From: Paraburkholderia eburnea
GTDB taxonomy: Bacteria; Pseudomonadota; Gammaproteobacteria; Burkholderiales; Burkholderiaceae
NCBI RefSeq assembly: GCF_002917095.1
Contig: NZ_PQGA01000007.1
Span: 1 to 64,000 of the forward strand
Length of the DNA: 64,000 bases
Reading direction: 5' to 3'
This document shows positions 46,056 through 54,630 of this stretch, piece after piece; the first letter of the stretch is position 1; each line of letters opens with the position of its first letter. The translations under genes and the position numbers were made by a program. The notes beneath the pieces are model-generated. The model saw nothing but the letters and a program-made list of their open reading frames with translations, was not told the origin of the DNA and searched no databases.

Positions 46056-47483
46056 GTGAACATGCAACCGATGAAAATTCAGGCGTTCACCGACCTGTTG
46101 CGCCGCTATGCGGCGGTCTGGCGCGAGGTCTGGCAGATCCGCGCGCAGCTCGAGCGTCCCACACGAGATGCCGACCAGCTTGCCTTCCTGCCCGCCGAGC
46201 TGGAACTCGTTGAGACGCCTGTGCATCCCGCGCCGCGCTGGACGATGCGAATACTCGTGCTGCTCAGCGTCCTCGCGTTGCTCATCGGTATCGTCGGACG
46301 GCTGGATATCGTGGTGACGGCCAGCGGTCAGTTCATCCCGAATGCACGCGTGAAAACCGTCCAGCCGGCGATTACCGGCGTGGTGCGTGAGATTCGCGTG
46401 AAGGACGGTCAGCGCGTGGCAGCAGGGGATCTGCTGATGAAACTCGACATCACGCAGGCCGCTGCCGACGCCGACAAGGCGCACATGTCGCGGCTCGATG
46501 CGGAACTCGCAGCCGCACGTGTCAATGCGTTGCTTGCCGCGCAGCAGGTCGGCCGCGTGCCGGTCGTGGCACGGGTCGACGACGCGCCCGCCGCGCGCAT
46601 GCAGGACGCACAGCGTCATGCCGAAGGCGCGTGGTTCGAATACCGCGACCAGTACGAGGGCGGGAAAGCCGAACTGGCGAAGCGGCAGGCGGAACTGGAC
46701 AGCACCCGCGCGGAGATCGCGAAGCTTGCGCAGACCGCGCCACTCGCGCGCCAGCAGGCAGATGCGTACCGTGCACTCGTCGCGGATAAATACGTGGCGC
46801 GCAACGACTATCTCGACAAGGAACAGTCGGCGCTCGATAAAGAACATGAACTCGCCGCGCAGCGTGCCCACGCGAATGAACTCGCGGCGGCGATTGCGGA
46901 GCAGCGCGCGCAGGTCGACGCGACGGCGTCGAAGTTCCGTCGCGACCAGCTCGACGAGCTGGAGAAGGCAACGCAGCAGGCGACGCAGAGCCGCGACGAC
47001 GAAACCAAGGCGACCACGCGCCAGGCGCTCATGAGCCTGACTGCTCCCGTGGCGGGCACGGTGCAGCAGCTCTCGGTGCACACGCTGGGCGGCGTGGTAA
47101 CGACGGCGCAGGCGCTGATGGAGATCGTGCCCGACGACGCGCTCGAAGTGGAGGCACGGCTCGCCAACCGCGACATCGGCTTCGTGCAGGTGGGCCAGCG
47201 CGCGGCGGTGAAGATTGAAGCGTTTCCCTATACGCGTTACGGGTATCTGGACGGGACCATCACTGAGGTTTCGAACGATGCCGTGCAGGACAAAAAGCTC
47301 GGACTCACGTTTCCGGTGCGCATCCGCCTCACGACGAACCGCATCCACATCGACAACCGCTGGATCACTCTGACTCCAGGCATGGCGGTGACGGCCGATA
47401 TCTGCACGGGCAAGCGCAGCGTGATCGGGTACTTCCTTGATCCGTTGATGCGTACGGCACGGGAGGGTATGCGTGAGCGCTAA
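46056..47483 (+). CDS. HlyD-family membrane fusion protein
   Basis: This 475-residue periplasmic adaptor has a cytoplasmic N-terminus and one membrane segment (about 68-88, MRILVLLSVLALLIGIVGRL). A lipoyl half-motif follows (RVKTVQPAITGVVREIRVKDGQRVAAGDLLMKLD), then a long coiled-coil hairpin (about 150-330) and a beta-barrel C-domain (GFVQVGQRAAVKIEAFPYTRYGYLDGTI). It links the ABC transporter to the outer-membrane channel. The start is GTG immediately after the transporter stop; the end overlaps the TolC-like gene by 11 bases. Confidence 0.93.
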   Translation: MNMQPMKIQAFTDLLRRYAAVWREVWQIRAQLERPTRDADQLAFLPAELELVETPVHPAPRWTMRILVLLSVLALLIGIVGRLDIVVTASGQFIPNARVKTVQPAITGVVREIRVKDGQRVAAGDLLMKLDITQAAADADKAHMSRLDAELAAARVNALLAAQQVGRVPVVARVDDAPAARMQDAQRHAEGAWFEYRDQYEGGKAELAKRQAELDSTRAEIAKLAQTAPLARQQADAYRALVADKYVARNDYLDKEQSALDKEHELAAQRAHANELAAAIAEQRAQVDATASKFRRDQLDELEKATQQATQSRDDETKATTRQALMSLTAPVAGTVQQLSVHTLGGVVTTAQALMEIVPDDALEVEARLANRDIGFVQVGQRAAVKIEAFPYTRYGYLDGTITEVSNDAVQDKKLGLTFPVRIRLTTNRIHIDNRWITLTPGMAVTADICTGKRSVIGYFLDPLMRTAREGMRER

Positions 47484-48897
47484 CCGGAAGACGTTGGTGG
47501 CGCTCGTTGCGTGTATCGCGACGATGAACACGGCCCATGCAATCGACGTGCTGCGCGCCGAACAAAACATTTCCGCGACTGCGGCCGGTTCGTTCGCACC
47601 GGTTTGCGGACTCGGCGCAGCGCCAGGCCGTCCGTTGAAGCTCGACGAAGCCGTCGAGCGCACGCTGTGCAGCAATCCGAAAACACGCGAGGCATGGGCT
47701 GCGGTGAAGGCGCAGGCGGCGGGTGTCGGTGCGGCCCGTGCGGCCTATCTGCCGCAGATATCGGCGAACTGGCAGGGCGTGCGCGAAAGCTCAGTGATCG
47801 ACATCGAAAACCATCCGGCGCTCAGCGAGGACATCAACGCGTTCACGCGTACGGCAGGTGTGAGCCTGAACTGGCTGCTATACGACTTCGGCGGGCGTGA
47901 GGCTGCGCTGAAGAACGCGAACGCGCTACTCGATGCGGCGCGCGCCAGCCAGGACGCGACGTTGCAGGCGTTCTTTGCGCAGGCTGCGAAGGATTACTAC
48001 GCAGCGCAGACCGCCATTGGCGAACTTCAGGCGGCACAGGACGTGGAGGCCATGACGCGCCAGAGCATGCAGGCGGCGCAGGCACGCACGGACAAGGGCG
48101 TAGCCCCTGTCACAGACGCGCTTCAAGCGCAGACGCAGCACGAACAGGCTGTGTTCAGCCTGACGAAGGCGCAGAGCGATGCGCAGACGGCGCTGGGCGC
48201 GCTCGCATCGGACATGAACCTCGCGCCCGACGTGCCGCTCGATGTTCCAGCTGTGACCGAGGGCGTGCGCACGGACCGCACGTTCAGTGAGTCCGTCGCG
48301 GAGATGATCCGTGACGTGCAGGCGACGCATCCCTTGGTGCGTGCCGTGCAGGCTCAGTATGAGGCGGCGGTCGCGAAAATGTCGCAGACGCGCGCGCAGG
48401 GGCTGCCGAGTATCAGCCTGGTGGCGAAGTACAGCCGAAACAACCAGCCGCAGAGCATGGGGCTGGGGCTGGCGACGTATTCGTCGACAGGACATGACGC
48501 ATATGTCGGCGTTCAGATGAGCATTCCACTGTTCGAGGGGTTCGGGCGGCATTACCAGATCGACCAGGCGAGAGCGCAGGCCGAGCATCAGGCGGACGCG
48601 ATCGACGAAGCGCGGCAGAAAGTGGCGCTGGATGTGTGGGTGAGTTACCAGACGCTCGAAAGCGCAACGAAGAACGCGCAAAACAGCGCGAACCTGCTTG
48701 CGATTGCAAGCCGTTCTTGGGAGGCCGCGAAGCATCGTTACGACGCGGGTGTGGGAAGCATTCTCGAACTGATGAACACGCAGGCGGCGCTGGCGAATGC
48801 AAAACAGCGCAGGGTCCAGTCGCTTGCAGAATGGGATAACGCAAGGATTGACATGGCGTCGAAACTCGGGACGCTAGGAAAAAAGGATTTGCAATGA
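47473..48897 (+). CDS. TolC-family outer membrane channel
   Basis: The protein has 474 residues: a Sec signal (KTLVALVACIATMNTAHA) followed by two TolC repeats, each with a long coiled coil. Marks include LKLDEAVERTLCSNPKTREAW, TAGVSLNWLLYDFGGREA and, in the second half, VQMSIPLFEGFGRHYQIDQARAQ. It forms the outer-membrane exit of the type I system. The start is GTG with GGAGGG seven bases upstream, inside the end of the HlyD gene. A weak hairpin follows the stop. Confidence 0.92.
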   Translation: MSANRKTLVALVACIATMNTAHAIDVLRAEQNISATAAGSFAPVCGLGAAPGRPLKLDEAVERTLCSNPKTREAWAAVKAQAAGVGAARAAYLPQISANWQGVRESSVIDIENHPALSEDINAFTRTAGVSLNWLLYDFGGREAALKNANALLDAARASQDATLQAFFAQAAKDYYAAQTAIGELQAAQDVEAMTRQSMQAAQARTDKGVAPVTDALQAQTQHEQAVFSLTKAQSDAQTALGALASDMNLAPDVPLDVPAVTEGVRTDRTFSESVAEMIRDVQATHPLVRAVQAQYEAAVAKMSQTRAQGLPSISLVAKYSRNNQPQSMGLGLATYSSTGHDAYVGVQMSIPLFEGFGRHYQIDQARAQAEHQADAIDEARQKVALDVWVSYQTLESATKNAQNSANLLAIASRSWEAAKHRYDAGVGSILELMNTQAALANAKQRRVQSLAEWDNARIDMASKLGTLGKKDLQ

Positions 48898-48920
48898 CGA
48901 TATTTCATCGTCGTTGTTTT
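48896..48920 (+). terminator. Weak hairpin between the transporter operon and the cargo gene
   Basis: A six-bp stem GACGAT/ATCGTC with loop ATTTC, overlapping the stop codon of the TolC-like gene, is followed by a T-rich stretch (GTTGTTTT). It may reduce read-through and give the cargo a separate level of expression. Confidence 0.4.
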
Positions 48921-49049
48921 CCGTACGTGGATTCAGTCAATTTTTGATTTTATGGTTTGTGAAGCTGGGTCTTCATGGTCAAGCTTCCAATCAGCCCAGG
49001 CTGGGTTATTCTGGTCTGGAAAACTAAAGCTCATATCATGGGAGTACTA

Positions 49050-50057
49050 ATGGGCGCTTCTTACATTTCTGTTACCGACAACGCTGCGTCGTACACGCTC
49101 GACAATACTACTTTTGATGTACAAAGTGGGGCGGGGATGACGCTTTATGGCTCATCCGATTTGGTGTTTCTGGAAAGCGGTTCAGGTATCCCCTTCGGGA
49201 CACAGGGCTACATCCGAATCGTGGGGTCGGGAAACACGGTGCTCGGATCTTCTGCCAATGGTGCGGAAATCGTCGTGTCGGGCTCGGACAACGTCATATC
49301 CGCCGGAGCCAACAGCGTCATCATCGACGGGGACGCTGGTGGTGGACATACCCTTTCCGGCAATGGGCAAAACGACACAATCACTGTGGGAGTCAATTCG
49401 AACGTAACCGCCGGGGTAAATTCCAGGATTAACATGACGGGTGGCTACGCGTTTGTGGCAACCGACGCGTCTGCCATTGTCTCAGGAAGCAGCGATTCAA
49501 TCGAAGCTCACGGCGCTGTGTCGGTGGCGGGTAGCAACAACAACATCTATGACCGAGGCATCGGTGTCGGTGCCGTCACGATTTCAGGCACGAGCAATAC
49601 TGTTTCAGTGGGATCGAACCGGCTAGTTGATGACTCTCAAGGCCGTGGCGACCTGATTACCATTGGTGATGGTAATCAGATTGTCCTCGGATCGGGGGGG
49701 ACGCTTAACATCAACGGAAGCAACAACAGCGTGTCTTTCAATACTGCCAATGGCGCGGAGACGATTCAGGCGGACGGCGGTTACTTCGTGAAGGAAGACG
49801 CAAGTGGCAATATCTCGATGAATGCCTCGTCATTTGCAGTTCAAAACGGCGTAGCTCTAATCGGACTCGGTAACGGAAATGTTGTCACGGTCTCCAACAT
49901 GAAATCCGGTCTTGGTGCAGACACTACTGCGAATAACCAGGTGAGCCAGCTTGTATCGGCAATGGCCTCGTATTCGGGTGGCGCTGCGGGCATCACATCG
50001 ACAGTTGCGGCGCAGGCGCCGGTCGAAGCGTCGCTCTTTGCATCCGCGCATCAGTAG
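49050..50057 (+). CDS. Probable type I secretion substrate, Gly/Ser/Asn-rich repeat protein
   Basis: This 335-residue protein has no Sec signal. Residues 25-290 are made of short imperfect repeats of Gly, Ser, Asn and beta-branched residues (VGSGNTVLGSS, VSGSDNVISAG, SGTSNTVSVGS, IGDGNQIVLGSG), which suggests a parallel beta-helix or beta-roll. True RTX nonapeptides are not present. Eight Asn-X-Ser/Thr sites are visible (N19, N108, N118, N128, N222, N225, N254, N258). The C-terminus (QLVSAMASYSGGAAG, ending in ASAHQ) resembles the uncleaved export signal of other Burkholderia type I cargoes, from memory. The start is chosen for GGGAG just upstream. Neighbours are the T1SS genes and a GT41 glycosyltransferase. 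Confidence 0.85.
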   Translation: MGASYISVTDNAASYTLDNTTFDVQSGAGMTLYGSSDLVFLESGSGIPFGTQGYIRIVGSGNTVLGSSANGAEIVVSGSDNVISAGANSVIIDGDAGGGHTLSGNGQNDTITVGVNSNVTAGVNSRINMTGGYAFVATDASAIVSGSSDSIEAHGAVSVAGSNNNIYDRGIGVGAVTISGTSNTVSVGSNRLVDDSQGRGDLITIGDGNQIVLGSGGTLNINGSNNSVSFNTANGAETIQADGGYFVKEDASGNISMNASSFAVQNGVALIGLGNGNVVTVSNMKSGLGADTTANNQVSQLVSAMASYSGGAAGITSTVAAQAPVEASLFASAHQ

Positions 50058-50194
50058 GACTTCGCTAATCCGTTCCAATTGTAGAGCGGTTGGTGCCTAA
50101 GGGAGGGCTGGACGCGGCCCCCCCTTGGTTGGTGGAGCCAATCGCACGTTCCAGCGTCTATAACGTCGGCCTTCAACGAAAACAACCTTGGATC

Positions 50195-52546
50195 ATGTGT
50201 GACGCCGCACTCGCCGCATGGCGCGCAGGTCTTATTTCCGATGCCGAAAAGCATTGCCGAGCGGCAATCGCCACCTCACCAGAAAATGCCAGGGCGCACT
50301 ATCTAGCGAGCCTGATAGCGTTCTCCGCTGGGCAGACCAGAGCGGCTAAAGCGTCCTTGTGTGACGCGCTCGCATACAGCACGAGTCCTCGCGATGCGAT
50401 GGAATTCGCTGGTTCGCTACTCAAGCAAGGCCGCATTGATGATGCGCGCATGACCCTTCGCCGTGCACTAGAACTTGATCCGACGCTTGCGGCTGCTCAC
50501 TTCTATATTTCCAATACGTTTGGTCCCGAAGATTCTGACCAGGCGGAGGCGCATCTTCGGCAGGCAATCGAGCTTGCGCCTTCACTCGTGGAAGCACACA
50601 ACAACCTCGGAAATCTGCTGCACGCGAGCCGCCCCGAGGAAGCACGAGCGGCATACGAGCGAGCAATTGCATTGCGGCCCAACTTCGCGCGAGCCTGGTT
50701 CAACCTCGGCGTTCTGCTCGAGCAATCTGAACCAGAGGTGGCGGAAAAAGCGCTGCGACGCGCAGTCGAGTTGGATCCCAGCTTCGCGCCCGCATGGAAT
50801 GCATTAGGGCGCCTGTTCTCAAATTCCCGGCGATACGAAGCTAAGGTCGCACTTACGCGAGCTGTGGAGTTAGACCCTGGTTTTGCGGTAGCCTGGTCCA
50901 ATCTCGCCCATGTGCTTTCAACGACAAATCAGGCCGAAGCCGAGAGTGCTGCGCGCAAGGCCATTGCACTTGATCCGCACATTGCAAGCGCATACTACAA
51001 CCTTGGCGTCTTGCTTAGCCGCCAGCGCGTGGATGAAGCCGTGGAAATGCTAAAGCGAGCAGTGGCACTGAAGCCCGATCATGCAAACGCATGGTATCAG
51101 CTTGGGCATCTACTATCGCATGACGATCCAGCCGAAGCTTTGGGAGCGCTGCGTAGGGCGATCGATCTGAATCCTGAACTTGGGAATGCGCACGCGGTTC
51201 TTGGCAATGTCTTCCTCGCCATGGGATGTGCAAAGAGATCGATCCTTGCTTTGCGACATGCGCTTGAGTGTGATCCGGGCAACATCGTTGCTCATGCGAA
51301 CCTCATCTTCGCGCTTCCTTTTCAGACTGATGACCCCAAGGCAATCCTGAACGAGTGTAGCCGGTTTGTTGCACAACACGAGGCTCCGGTCCTTGCAATC
51401 GGGCGTACTCGTGATGAGCCGAACGACCGTAGACCGGGTCGGCGTTTGCGCATCGGCTACGTTTCACCTGATTTCAACTCGCATTGTCAGTCGCTCTTCA
51501 CGCTACCGCTGTTGTCCCAGCACGATCACGCGAATTTTGAAATCATTTGCTACTCGAGTGTCAGGCAGCCGGATAGTACGACCGCGGCAATCAGGAACCT
51601 AGCCGATGTTTGGCGCGACGTTCACGCGCTTGACGATGACGCGCTCGCGCGACAAATTCATGTCGATCGCATCGATATACTCGTTGACTTAACCATGCAC
51701 ATGGAGGGTTGTCGACGCCTTTTATTTGCGCGGCGCCCTGCGCCTGTGCAGGTTGCCTGGCTTGCCTATCCTGGTACAACCGGCAGTCCCGCGATGGATT
51801 ACCGTCTGTCGGACCCATGGCTGGACCCCGAGGACGAGCCGGGTCGGGACGCATTTTATTCGGAGCGGACAATTCGCTTGCCCCATGCATTCTGGTGCTA
51901 CGACCCTCAGGTAGAGCACTTGGCTATCAACGATCTGCCTGCTGCAAATGGCGCTCCGTTCACTTTCGGTTGTCTCAATAACCCGGCGAAGTTCAGCGAC
52001 CACTCTCTGCGCCTTTGGGCTGGTGTCCTTGCCGCTGTACCCGCGTCTCGTTTGCTGGTTTTGGCGCCGCGGGGTGTACATCGCGATCATCTAATCGAGC
52101 GATATGGCGCAAACGGCATTGATCCTTCACGTGTGCTGCTTGTCGGTCGACAACCCCGCCGCGCCTATCTGGAAACCTATCATCGCATCGATCTCGCGCT
52201 TGACTCCTTTCCGTGCAACGGTCATACGACCAGTTTGGATGCTTTCTGGATGGGTGTCCCTGTCATCACGCTAGCCGGGCGCTCAGCCATAAGTCGAGGC
52301 GGCAGGAGTATCGCCGGGAATCTTGGGATGCCCGAACTCGCCGCGGGTTCCGACGACGAATTTGTGCGTGCGGCTTGTGCGCTTGCAGGCAATTTGCCCC
52401 GTCTCTCTGCTTTGCGCGGACTGTTAAGAGCCCGTTTGAAAGCATCGGCGCTAATGGATGCGCAACGATTCGCGGCAGACATCGAACAGGCATACCGGGC
52501 AATGTGGCAAGAGTACTGCGAAGGTCGGCGCGAAAGGGACGAGTAA
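50195..52546 (+). CDS. TPR-domain GT41 glycosyltransferase (SPINDLY/OGT-like)
   Basis: The protein has 783 residues. About nine tetratricopeptide repeats (residues 5-380; LRRALELDPTLAAAHFY, AIALRPNFARAWFNLGVLL and similar) form a superhelix for protein substrates. A catalytic GT41 domain follows (about 415-775): LRIGYVSPDFNSH, DILVDLTMHMEG, FGCLNNPAKFSDHSLRLW (with the UDP-contact lysine), and RIDLALDSFPCNGHTTSLDAFWMGVPVITLAG. The family moves GlcNAc or glucose from UDP-sugar to Ser/Thr or, in HMW1C relatives, to Asn. It is cytoplasmic, so it would act before secretion. The ATG at 50195 is preferred; an upstream TTG/GTG at 50090-50093 would add a leader with no TPR pattern. The substrate is inferred to be the adjacent repeat protein. 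Confidence 0.9.
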   Translation: MCDAALAAWRAGLISDAEKHCRAAIATSPENARAHYLASLIAFSAGQTRAAKASLCDALAYSTSPRDAMEFAGSLLKQGRIDDARMTLRRALELDPTLAAAHFYISNTFGPEDSDQAEAHLRQAIELAPSLVEAHNNLGNLLHASRPEEARAAYERAIALRPNFARAWFNLGVLLEQSEPEVAEKALRRAVELDPSFAPAWNALGRLFSNSRRYEAKVALTRAVELDPGFAVAWSNLAHVLSTTNQAEAESAARKAIALDPHIASAYYNLGVLLSRQRVDEAVEMLKRAVALKPDHANAWYQLGHLLSHDDPAEALGALRRAIDLNPELGNAHAVLGNVFLAMGCAKRSILALRHALECDPGNIVAHANLIFALPFQTDDPKAILNECSRFVAQHEAPVLAIGRTRDEPNDRRPGRRLRIGYVSPDFNSHCQSLFTLPLLSQHDHANFEIICYSSVRQPDSTTAAIRNLADVWRDVHALDDDALARQIHVDRIDILVDLTMHMEGCRRLLFARRPAPVQVAWLAYPGTTGSPAMDYRLSDPWLDPEDEPGRDAFYSERTIRLPHAFWCYDPQVEHLAINDLPAANGAPFTFGCLNNPAKFSDHSLRLWAGVLAAVPASRLLVLAPRGVHRDHLIERYGANGIDPSRVLLVGRQPRRAYLETYHRIDLALDSFPCNGHTTSLDAFWMGVPVITLAGRSAISRGGRSIAGNLGMPELAAGSDDEFVRAACALAGNLPRLSALRGLLRARLKASALMDAQRFAADIEQAYRAMWQEYCEGRRERDE

Positions 52547-53143
52547 AGCTGTACGGATGGGGAGGGCAACCACCGCGAACTGTAGCCCTAACATCGCGCG
52601 GCGGGGGGAATGTCCAGGTCATCCCCCATGCCAGATGCAGCGCACCATGCACAACCAGCCTGTCGGCCCTCCCGTCTCACAAGTGACTTGTAGAAATGGC
52701 TAATGAGCTGCCGTTAGCTTGTATCTTTTACAAGACACCTGTTTAATATGTCGGACCATTCCCACTGGGGAAACGTGGTGGAATAATGTTTGTGGGAGTG
52801 TGGGGAACGCCTGTTTCCCCCGCACATGGCCCGCAAAGGCTTGTGGCGTGGGATTCAGCGCCGTGGGGGACGAGTTATCCACGGACTTTGAACAATCCTT
52901 GACCACACCGGACGCCCGATCGTTCCACCGCGCGCCGTCAGCCGCAACATAAGGCAACGTTTTGGCACAGTGGCGCGCCGGTCTGCCAGCGCCCCGGGCC
53001 TTTATGCAGCATGGCGCTAGCCGCTTTTTAGCTTGCGCAAGGTCAACGGCCGCCGCACCGTGCTGCAGTCGGCTTACGAGATGCTGCTAACTTTCGCGCT
53101 CATTTTCAGCGCGCGCAAACCAGCGCGCCGTGCCCAGGACGTC
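52547..53143. other. Right margin of the island
   Basis: No gene is supported. It holds two small dyads, ACAAGT-G-ACTTGT (52679-52691) and CTTGTA-TCTTT-TACAAG (52718-52734). It also holds a diverged copy of the dispersed 38-bp element around 52874-52909 (GTTATCCACGG, then CCTTG). These lie where the right end of an integrative element would be expected. Confidence 0.5.
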
Positions 53144-53493
53144 ATGCTTCGACTCACCCGCTTCGCCGCCTCGCCAGCCAAAGGCTCCCTCACGCCTCGC
53201 CGCCCCGGCCTGCCCGCCCGCATCGTATGCGCCGAAGGTCTGGCCGCGCAGGCCGTCACGCGTCACGGCGCCTGCGCACTCGATCTCGCGCGCACCGGCC
53301 CGCTGGCCACGGGCGCGTGGGTGCTGGCTTCGGACGGCGCGGCGCGCGCGGTCATCGACGCCGGGCACGCGCACGAAATCGACGCCGCGCTCGACCTGCT
53401 CGACGCCATCGCGCGCGGAGAACTCGACGCGATCCATGCACACGCTGGGCTGATCCGCTATTTCTCGGTTCTGCACCGCCAGGCCATCGCGAA

Positions 53494-53497
<4 letters not shown>
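53144..53497 (+). CDS. HypC/HupF-like protein lacking the N-terminal cysteine
   Basis: The protein has 117 residues. Residues 25-100 match the HypC fold (PGLPARIVCAEG, then TGAWVLASDGAARAVID and an acidic helix). Genuine HypC starts Met-Cys, and that cysteine carries the Fe(CN)2CO group. Here the corresponding place is RRPGLPARIV inside a 25-residue N-terminal extension, and no cysteine is present at that point. It therefore should not perform standard [NiFe]-hydrogenase maturation. Possible starts at 53081 and 53033 (TTG) lengthen it further without adding the motif. Its stop overlaps the hypD-like start. Confidence 0.7.
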
Positions 53498-54603
<1,106 letters not shown>

Positions 54604-54630
54604 CGGCCGCTCGCGCGTCGCGTCACGGCG

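Larger units (their letters stand above)
41864..52873. mobile_element. Putative integrative element carrying a secretion/glycosylation cassette
   Basis: The block begins with a tyrosine integrase next to the PpiC gene. It contains an AT-rich gap, a five-gene secretion and glycosyltransferase cassette and a gene-free right margin, then returns to core-like GC-rich genes. Base composition differs visibly from the flanks in 43.5-43.95 and 48.9-52.6 kb. The boundaries are approximate: I found no clean direct repeat that could be the attachment duplication, so the element is inferred from the integrase and composition. Confidence 0.5.

Noticed and set aside
44406..47675. Minus-strand open frame of about 1090 codons opposite the secretion genes
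   Set aside because: Antisense shadow of three well-supported genes; composition is Arg/His-rich with no domain.
41864..53143. Attachment-site duplication flanking the island
   Set aside because: I compared both margins by eye and found no clean direct repeat; an alignment with an empty site would be needed.
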